6,886 nt of DNA from an uncultured Prevotella sp. (GTDB lineage: Bacteria > Bacteroidota > Bacteroidia > Bacteroidales > Bacteroidaceae): NCBI GenBank assembly GCA_947095945.1, contig CAMUQM010000100.1, positions 1 to 6,886 of the forward strand. Reading direction: 5' to 3'. This document shows, in pieces, positions 1 to 6,631 of this stretch; position 1 is the first letter of the stretch, and each line of letters starts with the position of its first letter. The translations under genes and the position numbers were made by a program. Below the pieces are notes generated by a model. The model was given only the letters and a program-made list of their open reading frames with translations. It made no database searches and was not told the origin of the DNA.

Positions 1-66
1 TTTTGAGGTCTTACTAACGCCCTTTTGAAGTCCAATTAAGCACCTTTTCTTGCACAACTTTATAAC
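1..66. repeat. Degenerate 22-base tandem periodicity, probably running in from the left
   Basis: Three consecutive 22-base units begin with TTTT at positions 1, 23 and 45. Units 1 and 2 match at about 15 of 22 positions, sharing TTTTGA.GTC, then A.TAA, and ending CC. Unit 3 keeps only the TTTT start and a few other positions. Because the pattern begins at the window edge, more units may lie to the left. It could be the end of an interspersed intergenic repeat, a decayed tandem array, or chance in AT-rich DNA. No coding or mobile-element signature goes with it. Confidence 0.35.
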
Positions 67-329
67 TAATTGATTTACTGTTGGTTGCAAACTTGATTTT
101 TAGATGTATTTTTACCTTTATTTATAGATATTTTATTCGAAATTATGTAATGATTTTTCAGAACCTTATCTGCATTTTAGAAGTATTAAATGAAAGGGTT
201 TTCAGTGACAGAGGCGGATGATAATAGAATAGAAAGTTGACAGTCTTGGTTATGTTTTTGTTTAATGAATAACTTCGGTTTTTCCGTTAAAGCTATACGA
301 AAAGCATCTACGCATTTAAAGAAAGAACC

Positions 330-379
330 ATAAAAAGCGTGCAGGATTATGTTAAAGAATATAAAACGTGCGTGATTTA
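330..379. promoter_or_regulatory. Imperfect direct repeat upstream of the SusCD promoter, possible activator site
   Basis: Two similar blocks start at 330 and 361. The first reads ATAAAAAGCGTGCAGGATTA and the second ATAAAACGTGCGTGATTTA; they align with a few one-base gaps and mismatches. Their starts are 31 bases apart, about three helical turns, so a protein bound to both would lie on one face of the DNA. The second block ends 12 bases before the -7 element and covers the expected -33 region, where an activator would touch RNA polymerase. A weaker third match (CGCATTTAAA, 311-320) lies one more interval upstream. The function is inferred from position and spacing only. Confidence 0.35.
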
Positions 380-399
380 AAAAAAATACTATAAATTTG
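368..399 (+). promoter_or_regulatory. Bacteroidetes-type promoter of the SusCD operon
   Basis: TAAATTTG at 392-399 is an exact match to the Bacteroidetes primary-sigma -7 consensus TAnnTTTG. The matching -33 element (TTTG/TTG) is poor: GTG at 368-370, 21 bases upstream, is the best candidate. A strong -7 with a weak -33 suggests a promoter that relies on an activator. Transcription would start near 405-408, giving a leader of about 80 bases before the ATG at 485. No sigma70-like TTGACA/TATAAT pair is seen. Confidence 0.65.
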
Positions 400-426
400 C
401 ATCTATCTAAGCTATCAATAACCTAA

Positions 427-445
427 GTGTCATCTCTAATGTCAC
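427..445 (+). promoter_or_regulatory. Small hairpin or dyad in the SusCD leader
   Basis: GTGTCAT (427-433) and ATGTCAC (439-445) are inverted repeats around a five-base CTCTA loop, with one T-T mismatch in the stem. The element lies about 20 bases after the predicted transcription start and 39 bases before the start codon. It is flanked by two copies of AACCTAA-like sequence (420-426 and near 449-455). It could be an operator dyad or a weak leader stem-loop. It is too weak to be a terminator and has no U-run. Confidence 0.3.
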
Positions 446-484
446 AAAACCTAAACGAAATATTAAATAAAAACCTTTTAAAGC

Positions 485-3400
485 ATGAAAGCTATGAGAA
501 AAACTAACCTTGGAAGGTCGCTGCTGCTGGTAGTGCCCCTTATGTGTTGCCCTTATACTGCACATACGGCATACGCTACCCAAACAGTAACTATACAGGC
601 TCAGACCTCTATTATCAAAGGAAAAGTTATCGACTCACGAACGGGAGAACCGGTTATTAGTGCCAGTGTTACTGTGAGCGGGACGAAGAAAATGACAATC
701 ACCAATATTGATGGTGAGTTCTCTATCGATGCAAAAGCTGGTGATGAACTGATTATTACGTCGTTGGGCTACGAGAAAACGACGGTGCGGGCTGAAAACA
801 ACATGACCGTAAGCATGGTTTCTTCGTCTACAATGCTTAGCGAAACTGTGGTTGTTGGCTATAGCACGCAGAAACGTAACAGCCTGACAGGTTCTATGCA
901 GAGCATTGGAAGTAAGGAACTTACTAATGTCACGACTGCTAATGTCACCAATATGTTGACGGGTAAGGTACCGGGAATGAACGTTATGCCGGGTTCTGGT
1001 AAGCCGGGTTCGTTTGGTGCCATCATTGTTCGTGGTAAGTCTACTATCAACGGTAGTACTGCTCCGCTGTGGGTTATTGATGGTGTCATCGTCGGAAAAG
1101 ACCCCGGTGACATCAATCCTAACGACATCGAGACTCTTACCGTACTCAAAGATGCTGCCTCTACAGCTATCTATGGTTCGCAAGGCGCCAATGGTGTGAT
1201 TGTTGTGACAACCAAGGGAGCAAAGTCTGGTAAGACTTCTGTCACTCTCTCTGCCAAGATGGGTCTTTCAACTCTCAACAATGGTAAAGTGAAAATGATG
1301 AATGGAGCCGAGCTCTATGACTATTATAAGTCGTTTACTAATGCTGCTGAGATTGCTTTTCCACGTTGGAACGATAAGCTTCGCGATAGTAACTTCGACT
1401 GGTGGGAACTGGCTACACACACGGGAAGCGTGCAGAATTACGACCTTACTATTAACAGTGGTGGCGAAAAATTGAGTGCTGTGTTCACTGGTGGTGTTTA
1501 TAAAGAAGATGGTGCTGTACGTGGGTATGACTTTACAAGATATAATACCATGGTGAAGCTGAACTTCAAACCTTATTCTTGGATTGCTATCCGTCCATCC
1601 TTTAATGGTAGTAAGGGAACTATTGACGACCGCCAACGCTCTACTTATTCTATGTATTCTATGTTACCATGGGATAGTCCTTACGATGAAACTGGCAAGA
1701 TAGTGGGCAACAGGTCATCATCATGGGTAAATAGTAACTCTACTAACTATCTTTACGAGTTGCAATATAACTGGAGCAAGTATGATTCTTACTCGTTTAA
1801 TGGCAACTTCGACTTCGATATCTATCTTACTGATTGGCTTACTTTCTCTTCTGTGAACAGCTATCGATGGAGTACACATCTTGATAAGAGTTACGTTGAT
1901 CCACGTACATCAGGAGCAGAGGGGAAGGGTCGTGTGAGCGAAAGCACCAGTACGAACACACGTCGTTATACTAACCAGTTGCTTAAGGCTACCCGTAGTT
2001 TTGGCGATTATCATGGTTTCTTGATGCTCGGTTATGAGTTCAATGATGGTGAATATCGCTATCATAGCAGTGATGGAACAGGTTTAGTTCCGGGCTTTGC
2101 TCAACTTGACATTACTTCCACACCAGAGGCTGTCGGAGGTAATAAATACGAGTGGGCAGTGCAGTCTTTCTTCGCTAACCTCAATGCTGATTATGCCAAT
2201 AAGTACTTACTTCAGCTGTCATTGAGAACGGATGGTGCAAGTAACTTTGGTTCAGATGCTGCTTATGGAACTTTCTTCTCTGTTAGTGGTGGCTGGGTTG
2301 CTACAGCTGAAAAGTGGTTTAAGGTGCCTTGCATTGATTATTTGAAGTTGCGTGCATCGTATGGTTCAGTAGGAAGTCGCCCTAACAGCCTTTATCCTCA
2401 ATACGGACTTTACAGTTTACGTGCAAGCTATAACGAGGTTCCCGGTGCTGTTATTGCACAGCTTGCCAATAAGAATCTTACGTGGGAGAAGAGTTATACC
2501 ACTGGTATTGGTCTTGACCTCAATATGTTCAAACGCCTCCGTATGACTTTTGACTTCTACCATAAGCGCACAAGCAACCTGCTCTTTGCCGTGCCTATCT
2601 CGGGTGTTATCGGCGTGACAAGCATCTGGCAGAACATTGGTGAGCTTACCAACACAGGTTTTGAGACAACACTTTCTGCAGACATCATCAAGGGTAAGGA
2701 TCTTACTTGGACAGTTGATGCCAACCTTTCTACCAACTCTAACAAGATTAAGAAACTTTATAGCGGTAGAGATCAGATTATTGAAGGTGATGGTATTGCT
2801 GGTTCAACCAACACGTTGTTACGTCCGGGACTGAGCGCAGATACCTATTACTTGCGCGAATGGGCAGGTGTTGATCCTGATAATGGTGCACCACAATGGT
2901 ACACAACCGATGCTAATGGCAATCGTGTTATTACGAATAGCTATGCCAAGGCAGACCAAGTTGCACTCGATAAGCACGCTACGCCAACTGTTTTCGGTAG
3001 TTTCTCAACGACCTTAACATACAAGGGATTTGACTTCAATGCCGTCTTCGGCTATTCATTGGGTGCTTACATCTACAACTACTCACGTCAAGAGTATGAC
3101 TCAGATGGTGCTTATACCGATCGTAACCAGTTCAGCTTGCAGAAAGGTTGGAAGAGATGGGCACAGGAGGGAGACGTTGCAACACACCCAGCTGCTGCTT
3201 ATAACAATCCATCTAACTCTAACAAGGCATCAACTCGCTACTTAGAGAGCTCTGACTTCTTGAAGTTACGCTCAATAACTCTGGGTTATAACTTCAATCT
3301 AAAGAGTGATATCGTAAAGGCATTGCGCGTTTATCTCAGTGGTGAAAACCTCTTTTGCATTACCAATTACTCAGGTGTAGACCCTGAATTGCCTGCTGCC

Positions 3401-3514
3401 GATGGTGGTCGCAATGCTTCTGGCGAACGCTCAACAGCTCTTTCAATCTCAACAGGCGCTGGTGTTTATCCTTCTGTTCGCAAGTTTATGCTCGGCGTTA
3501 ACGTTACATTCTAA
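485..3514 (+). CDS. SusC/RagA-family TonB-dependent outer-membrane transporter
   Basis: This 1009-residue protein is the channel of a SusCD complex. It should move a ligand caught by SusD across the outer membrane using TonB energy. Order of parts: a signal peptide (hydrophobic core about 12-20, likely cleaved after AYA-31); a carboxypeptidase-regulatory-like beta domain (about 43-117, starting IIKGKVID and including DGEFSI); the TonB box ETVVVGY (120-126); a plug domain (about 128-245, ending GVIVVTTKG); then a 22-strand-type barrel. Family marks in the barrel include RTDGAS (581-586) and ENLF..TNYSGVDPE (954-968). The chain ends in VNVTF with the terminal Phe usual for outer-membrane barrels. 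Length is normal for the family and the frame is intact. The start at 485 is chosen because it gives a full basic n-region; the ATG at 494 (Met4) would also leave a working signal. There is no Shine-Dalgarno, as usual in Bacteroidetes. The substrate is unknown. Confidence 0.95.
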   Translation: MKAMRKTNLGRSLLLVVPLMCCPYTAHTAYATQTVTIQAQTSIIKGKVIDSRTGEPVISASVTVSGTKKMTITNIDGEFSIDAKAGDELIITSLGYEKTTVRAENNMTVSMVSSSTMLSETVVVGYSTQKRNSLTGSMQSIGSKELTNVTTANVTNMLTGKVPGMNVMPGSGKPGSFGAIIVRGKSTINGSTAPLWVIDGVIVGKDPGDINPNDIETLTVLKDAASTAIYGSQGANGVIVVTTKGAKSGKTSVTLSAKMGLSTLNNGKVKMMNGAELYDYYKSFTNAAEIAFPRWNDKLRDSNFDWWELATHTGSVQNYDLTINSGGEKLSAVFTGGVYKEDGAVRGYDFTRYNTMVKLNFKPYSWIAIRPSFNGSKGTIDDRQRSTYSMYSMLPWDSPYDETGKIVGNRSSSWVNSNSTNYLYELQYNWSKYDSYSFNGNFDFDIYLTDWLTFSSVNSYRWSTHLDKSYVDPRTSGAEGKGRVSESTSTNTRRYTNQLLKATRSFGDYHGFLMLGYEFNDGEYRYHSSDGTGLVPGFAQLDITSTPEAVGGNKYEWAVQSFFANLNADYANKYLLQLSLRTDGASNFGSDAAYGTFFSVSGGWVATAEKWFKVPCIDYLKLRASYGSVGSRPNSLYPQYGLYSLRASYNEVPGAVIAQLANKNLTWEKSYTTGIGLDLNMFKRLRMTFDFYHKRTSNLLFAVPISGVIGVTSIWQNIGELTNTGFETTLSADIIKGKDLTWTVDANLSTNSNKIKKLYSGRDQIIEGDGIAGSTNTLLRPGLSADTYYLREWAGVDPDNGAPQWYTTDANGNRVITNSYAKADQVALDKHATPTVFGSFSTTLTYKGFDFNAVFGYSLGAYIYNYSRQEYDSDGAYTDRNQFSLQKGWKRWAQEGDVATHPAAAYNNPSNSNKASTRYLESSDFLKLRSITLGYNFNLKSDIVKALRVYLSGENLFCITNYSGVDPELPAADGGRNASGERSTALSISTGAGVYPSVRKFMLGVNVTF

Positions 3515-3530
3515 ATAAAGAATCTGTCCT

Positions 3531-5285
3531 ATGAAAAAAATATATGTGCTGCTTTTAGCAGCAATCGCTATGGTATCGTGCAGCGTAGAGCGCCATCCTG
3601 AATACATGATGGGTGAGGATGCCATGACTAAAAACATTGATGAGAGTTTTCCATCGCTACTGAATGGATGCTATGGATTCCTAAAAACGTGGTCGGACCC
3701 TATGTATCGCTGTGGCGAATATGCTGGAGATAATATCATGATTCGTGGTACTTCTACGGATGCTTTCTATGAGTTCATCTCTTATTCGCGTACTCCTAAT
3801 AACTACCGATTGCAGAACTTCTGGGATTATAGCTATAAGGTGATTGCACAAGCATCAAACATTATCAAGGCTATTCCCGAAGGTAAGAGTACTGTAGCTG
3901 ATACGCAGTTAGGCGAATGCTACTATCTACGTGGCATGATCTACTTCTATCTCTGTCGTGCATACGGTAGACCATACGCGCAAAACCCTGACAAAAACCT
4001 CGGAATGCCTATTGTCAACGGTACGCCTGACGACCCAGCTCACGCTGTTTTGCCTAATCGTTCTACCGTAAAGGAAACCTATGAGCAGGCGATTAATGAC
4101 TTGGAGAAAGCGGCATCACTGATGACGGAAGATATACATGGGGAAGAACGTTGCATCTTTGCTTCTAAGGAGGCTGCTTGGGCTATGCTGAGTAGGGTGT
4201 ACCTCTATATGAGTGGAACGTATGAAACACCTAACACAGCCTACGCAAAGAAGAGTGTTGAGTATGCAACAAAGGTTATTGACTCTGGTAAGTTTAAGCT
4301 GTTAAGCCGCAAGGACTATGGTATTAGCAACACGCTCGACCCTGAAAACAACCCTGAAAACATCTTCGTGGTGAAGAGAGTTGACTCAGAGTTTCCCGGT
4401 TGGGATTATTATTACACCATTGGCGGTATGTATTCAAATATCGGCGGTATGGGTTGGGGCGAAATGTATGCTTCTGCAAAGTATCTTGACTTGCTCAACG
4501 AGACTGGTCAGAACGACTGGTTTAACAAGAAGTACACTGATATTCGTGCGCAATTCATTGAGCCACAATATGTAAAAGACAAGACGGATAAGTACGTCCC
4601 TGTCTTCCGTTTCATCAAGAACGTTTATGATGCCAGTGGAAATCAGGTAAACTTCAACTACGTGCAGTTGCGTTATACTCGTCAGCCAGACAATAGTTTG
4701 ACTTGCGATACCACTGGAACAGGTCATACAACTCCGCTTGTCCTCACACCTATTGATGCCTCACAGCGTCTTTATTCAATAACCTATCAGGGACATACCT
4801 ATCGTGGTGTGCTTGACTATCAGATGAAGCTCAACCGCGTTTATCCAATGTTCTATGTCGTGAAGTGCTCTCGTCAGGGTGGTAAGGAGAATCAGTTGTA
4901 TTCGCCAATCATTTCTCGTCTTGACGAAATGTATCTCAATCGTGCTGAGGCAAACGTGAAATTGGGTAATATTGCCAGTGCTATGGCAGACGTGAATATG
5001 ATTCGTGAGCGTGCTATTGTGGGCGGAAGCTATACAGGTGCAGAGTTTACTGCTGCCACAGCAAAGGCTTTGGTCGACAAGGAACGCCAGTTGGAACTTG
5101 CTTTTGAGGCTGAGCGTAGCTATGATGTGTTCCGCAATGGCGACACCCTTACTCGTCGCTTCCCGGGTCCACATCAGCCAATGGTTGATATTCCTGCAAC
5201 TGATTACCGTGTGATTTACTTCATACCGCAGTCGGCTATCAATGCTTACAATGGTAATTTGGAGCAAAATCCAAGAAGTAACTAA
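3531..5285 (+). CDS. SusD/RagB-family surface substrate-binding lipoprotein
   Basis: This 584-residue protein is the likely ligand-binding lid over the SusC barrel encoded just upstream; 16 bases separate the genes, so they should share one transcript. It starts MKK with a hydrophobic stretch and a lipobox ending AMVSC, so Cys17 should be lipidated. Family marks: an N-terminal helical (TPR-like) part with YYLRGMIYFYLCRAYG (131-146) followed by GMPIV; the C-terminal RagB/SusD part with RLDEMYLNRAEA (463-474); the conserved ERQLELAFEAER..DVFRNG (518-537); and the family ending IPQSAIN..NGNLEQNP (from 565). Length is within the usual 500-600. Residues after Cys17 (SVERHPEY) do not form a clear lysine/acidic export signal, although SusD proteins are surface-exposed by family knowledge. 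The ligand (glycan, peptide or other) cannot be read from sequence, and no degradative enzyme lies beside the pair to suggest one. Confidence 0.95.
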   Translation: MKKIYVLLLAAIAMVSCSVERHPEYMMGEDAMTKNIDESFPSLLNGCYGFLKTWSDPMYRCGEYAGDNIMIRGTSTDAFYEFISYSRTPNNYRLQNFWDYSYKVIAQASNIIKAIPEGKSTVADTQLGECYYLRGMIYFYLCRAYGRPYAQNPDKNLGMPIVNGTPDDPAHAVLPNRSTVKETYEQAINDLEKAASLMTEDIHGEERCIFASKEAAWAMLSRVYLYMSGTYETPNTAYAKKSVEYATKVIDSGKFKLLSRKDYGISNTLDPENNPENIFVVKRVDSEFPGWDYYYTIGGMYSNIGGMGWGEMYASAKYLDLLNETGQNDWFNKKYTDIRAQFIEPQYVKDKTDKYVPVFRFIKNVYDASGNQVNFNYVQLRYTRQPDNSLTCDTTGTGHTTPLVLTPIDASQRLYSITYQGHTYRGVLDYQMKLNRVYPMFYVVKCSRQGGKENQLYSPIISRLDEMYLNRAEANVKLGNIASAMADVNMIRERAIVGGSYTGAEFTAATAKALVDKERQLELAFEAERSYDVFRNGDTLTRRFPGPHQPMVDIPATDYRVIYFIPQSAINAYNGNLEQNPRSN

Positions 5286-5307
5286 AGCCCTTTAGAGGCT
5301 AACGACT

Positions 5308-5353
5308 GATGTGTATGGTTCCTGAATATATATATTCTCAGCCCATACACATC
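5308..5353 (+). terminator. Long stem-loop after the SusCD operon
   Basis: GATGTGTATGG (5308-5318) and CCATACACATC (5343-5353) are perfect 11-base inverted repeats. The 24-base loop region can pair further: CTGA (5322-5325) faces TCAG (5338-5341), and GAATATATATATTC (5324-5337) is itself a palindrome. The stem begins 23 bases after the stop codon of the SusD gene. No T-run follows on either strand, so it fits a 3'-end stabilising hairpin, or a first barrier before the true terminator, better than a classical intrinsic terminator. Confidence 0.6.
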
Positions 5354-5365
5354 GTGTTATATGCT

Positions 5366-5417
5366 AAAAAGAGCACATTAAGTATTGCGATTGCAGTTTA
5401 CTTAATGTGCTCTTTTT
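5366..5417. terminator. Bidirectional intrinsic terminator between convergent genes
   Basis: AAAAAGAGCACATTAAGTA (5366-5384) and TACTTAATGTGCTCTTTTT (5399-5417) are perfect 19-base inverted repeats around a 14-base loop. The outer five pairs form a T-run after the stem on both strands, so the same hairpin can stop transcription from the SusCD side (+) and from the nuclease side (-). It lies 81 bases after the SusD stop and 16 bases beyond the nuclease stop. The central GAGCACATTAAG makes it quite stable for an AT-rich genome. Confidence 0.9.
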
Positions 5418-5432
5418 GATAGGGTGGATAAC

Positions 5433-6362
5433 CTATACTATGTTCCAAGTGAGAATCATTTGGTTATGTGTCTTTGACTCCACTTCACGCTCTATGTTGT
5501 CTGGCAGGTTACAGAAAAAGTCGATGCCAGTTAAGTCTTCGAGTTCTTTGATACTAACAACATATGGCTTGAGGGATGCTTCTGCGTTGTTCTCGTGCTT
5601 GAACCAAAAGCCGATGGCTTTGTATTGCCAGTCGCCTTGTCCTCTTACCTTGTATTTCATTAGTGCAGCAGAGAAGAAATAAGTGGGGACTATAAATTTA
5701 CTTCTGATATAGGTGAATTGGTCTTGTTTGTCAATCGTACCACCACGGCAGATAAATAAAGTATCCTTGGACCCATTTGTGTAGGTGATATAAGTTCTCA
5801 TCTTTTTCTCCATCAGCTCCCAGATACCAGCATTAAAGCCATGAAGCTGTGGTTGCATATTGCTGAGGTAGAAAGTCTGATCGTTAGACTCACGGCTATT
5901 CACTCTATCTTGTGAGGGGCAGAGATGTCCGTGGTCGTAGCCTGAACCTCGGTATGGGTCGTAACTAAAGAAAGCATTGGATGTCCATAGTGGATCTATA
6001 GGGTAGAGGTTAGCACTCTTTTGGTCCTTTCTTTTTACTGTTTGTTGTGCATTGCTGGCATAAATCTGATAGCAGGTCCAACGATTTGACATTTTCTCTA
6101 TATCCCATTCCACGCTGAAGTTTACCTCACCACTGTTTAACTTGTGCGTGAGAATAGTACTGTACCCACCTTTTAGTTTTGGAAACTCCAATCGATGTGT
6201 TGCTGTACGCAAATCTTTTAGGTTAGAGTTCGTATTATTGGTTATATCTTCTGTTCTTCTATTGTCGGTAGAGTTATTATCATCCTTACTACATGATGTG
6301 AATGTACCAAGTGTAAGGAGTGTTATAATCCATACGGTTGTGTTTCGCGTTATTTTATTCAT
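5433..6362 (-). CDS. Secreted lipoprotein DNA/RNA non-specific endonuclease (NUC1/EndoG type)
   Basis: This 309-residue protein should cut DNA and RNA with a beta-beta-alpha-metal active site, probably at the cell surface. The N-terminus has a signal peptide and lipobox ending in Cys24. The next residues are S-K-D-D, which fits the Bacteroidetes lipoprotein surface-export pattern of lysine plus two acidic residues just after the Cys. An Asn/Asp/Thr-rich linker (about 27-50) precedes the catalytic domain (about 60-285). Against Serratia nuclease, YDHGHLCPSQDR (142-153) holds the general-base His146 (His89). SNMQPQLHGFN..IWELME (167-185) supplies metal-ligand Asn177 (Asn119) and Glu185 (Glu127), and Arg189 matches Arg131. 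The usual DRGH motif is DHGH here, with His144 in place of Arg87. The start at 6362 gives a proper lipoprotein signal. The gene is convergent with SusCD and read separately from L31, from which a hairpin terminator separates it. Likely roles are nutrient release from extracellular DNA or escape from DNA traps; both are inference. Confidence 0.9.
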   Translation of the reverse strand: MNKITRNTTVWIITLLTLGTFTSCSKDDNNSTDNRRTEDITNNTNSNLKDLRTATHRLEFPKLKGGYSTILTHKLNSGEVNFSVEWDIEKMSNRWTCYQIYASNAQQTVKRKDQKSANLYPIDPLWTSNAFFSYDPYRGSGYDHGHLCPSQDRVNSRESNDQTFYLSNMQPQLHGFNAGIWELMEKKMRTYITYTNGSKDTLFICRGGTIDKQDQFTYIRSKFIVPTYFFSAALMKYKVRGQGDWQYKAIGFWFKHENNAEASLKPYVVSIKELEDLTGIDFFCNLPDNIEREVESKTHNQMILTWNIV

Positions 6363-6557
6363 ATTCTTGTTTTTGGATAGTTGATAGTGTCGTTTTGCTT
6401 ATTTGATACAGATTGATAATGAGGAGATGTATTTGTTGTCTCTGTCCTCAATGTTATCTCCCATTATGTTTTTTATTGTGGATTATTCTCTGTGCAATCT
6501 TTATGTTCAATACTGTCTGTAGACAGAACAACAATTGTTAATGTTCTGTTGAATGTA
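6363..6557. other. Gene-free leader region of the nuclease gene
   Basis: This gap between the L31 terminator and the nuclease start should hold the nuclease promoter on the - strand. I found no exact TAnnTTTG on that strand, so the promoter is weak, divergent or activator-dependent. The part nearest the gene is AT-rich, and the 12 or so bases before the ATG are A-rich on the - strand, which suits Bacteroidetes translation starts. The distal part carries the palindromic element at 6513-6549, listed separately. No small reading frame here looks real. Confidence 0.6.
6513..6549. promoter_or_regulatory. Cluster of nested dyads upstream of the nuclease gene, possible operator
   Basis: Three inverted repeats overlap in under 40 bases. 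CTGTCT (6513-6518) and AGACAG (6521-6526) face each other across GT. ACAGAACA (6523-6530) pairs with TGTTCTGT (6542-6549). Between these lies the perfect palindrome AACAATTGTT (6530-6539). No T-run follows on either strand, so this is not an obvious terminator. The element lies about 150-190 bases before the nuclease start, just beyond the L31 terminator. A repressor or activator site is the simplest reading; a second, weak termination hairpin for L31 is the alternative. Confidence 0.4.
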
Positions 6558-6601
6558 AAAGTGCGAGCAAACGTATATGCAACTACGTTTGTCCGCACTT
6601 T
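6558..6601 (-). terminator. Intrinsic terminator of the L31 gene
   Basis: AAAGTGCG (6558-6565) pairs with CGCACTTT (6594-6601), and CAAACGTA (6568-6575) pairs with TACGTTTG (6584-6591). A two-base step (one G-T wobble, one A-C mismatch) joins the two stems, and the loop is eight bases. Read on the - strand, the hairpin begins 30 bases after the L31 stop and is followed by TTTT then ACATTC, a short U-run. It should separate L31 transcription from the nuclease gene further along the same strand. Confidence 0.8.
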
Positions 6602-6631
6602 GTATGTAATAATGTCGAAAGGTATTACCGA

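Larger units (their letters stand above)
1..484. other. Gene-free upstream region of the SusCD operon
   Basis: No convincing coding frame occurs here on either strand. The region is AT-rich with many stop codons. The left edge (1-66) has a 22-base periodic repeat. Positions 67 to about 329 show nothing I can name beyond short AT-rich runs and a weak possible hairpin, AACTAA near 65 with TTGGTT near 82, which needs a G-U pair. The last 155 bases hold the likely control elements of the operon, listed separately. At nearly 500 bases, this is long for a gap in a compact bacterial genome, which fits an operon start with its own regulation or the remains of an intergenic repeat. Confidence 0.75.

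Noticed and set aside
1..484. CRISPR array or insertion-sequence end in the left spacer
   Set aside because: The 22-base units are too degenerate and have no unique spacers between them; no terminal inverted repeats or transposase fragment are seen.
533..556. Lipoprotein signal in SusC because of Cys21-Cys22
   Set aside because: The residues before Cys21 (P-L-M) do not form a lipobox, and a normal signal-peptidase I site (AYA, ending at 31) follows; SusC proteins are barrels, not lipoproteins.
635..1183. Open frame of 182 codons on the - strand inside the SusC gene
   Set aside because: It is antisense to the conserved N-terminal and plug domains, its translation is low in hydrophobic pattern and rich in Arg/Thr/Asn as expected of a reverse-frame shadow, and no family is recognisable.
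4776..5267. Open frame of 163 codons on the - strand inside the SusD gene
   Set aside because: It lies antisense to the best conserved C-terminal SusD motifs and has no recognisable domain or promoter; a shadow of codon bias is the simplest explanation.
5407..5682. Open frame of 91 codons on the + strand over the nuclease 3' end
   Set aside because: It starts inside the terminator stem and runs antisense to the nuclease catalytic domain; no support for translation.
5427..6362. Nuclease as part of a toxin, DNA-uptake or phage-defence system
   Set aside because: It is a single gene with a lipoprotein export signal and no immunity gene, competence gene or phage gene beside it, so a surface or extracytoplasmic degradative role fits better.
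6142..6384. Open frame of 80 codons on the + strand over the nuclease 5' end
   Set aside because: Its hydrophobic tail is just the reverse complement of the nuclease signal peptide and linker region; no promoter or family match.
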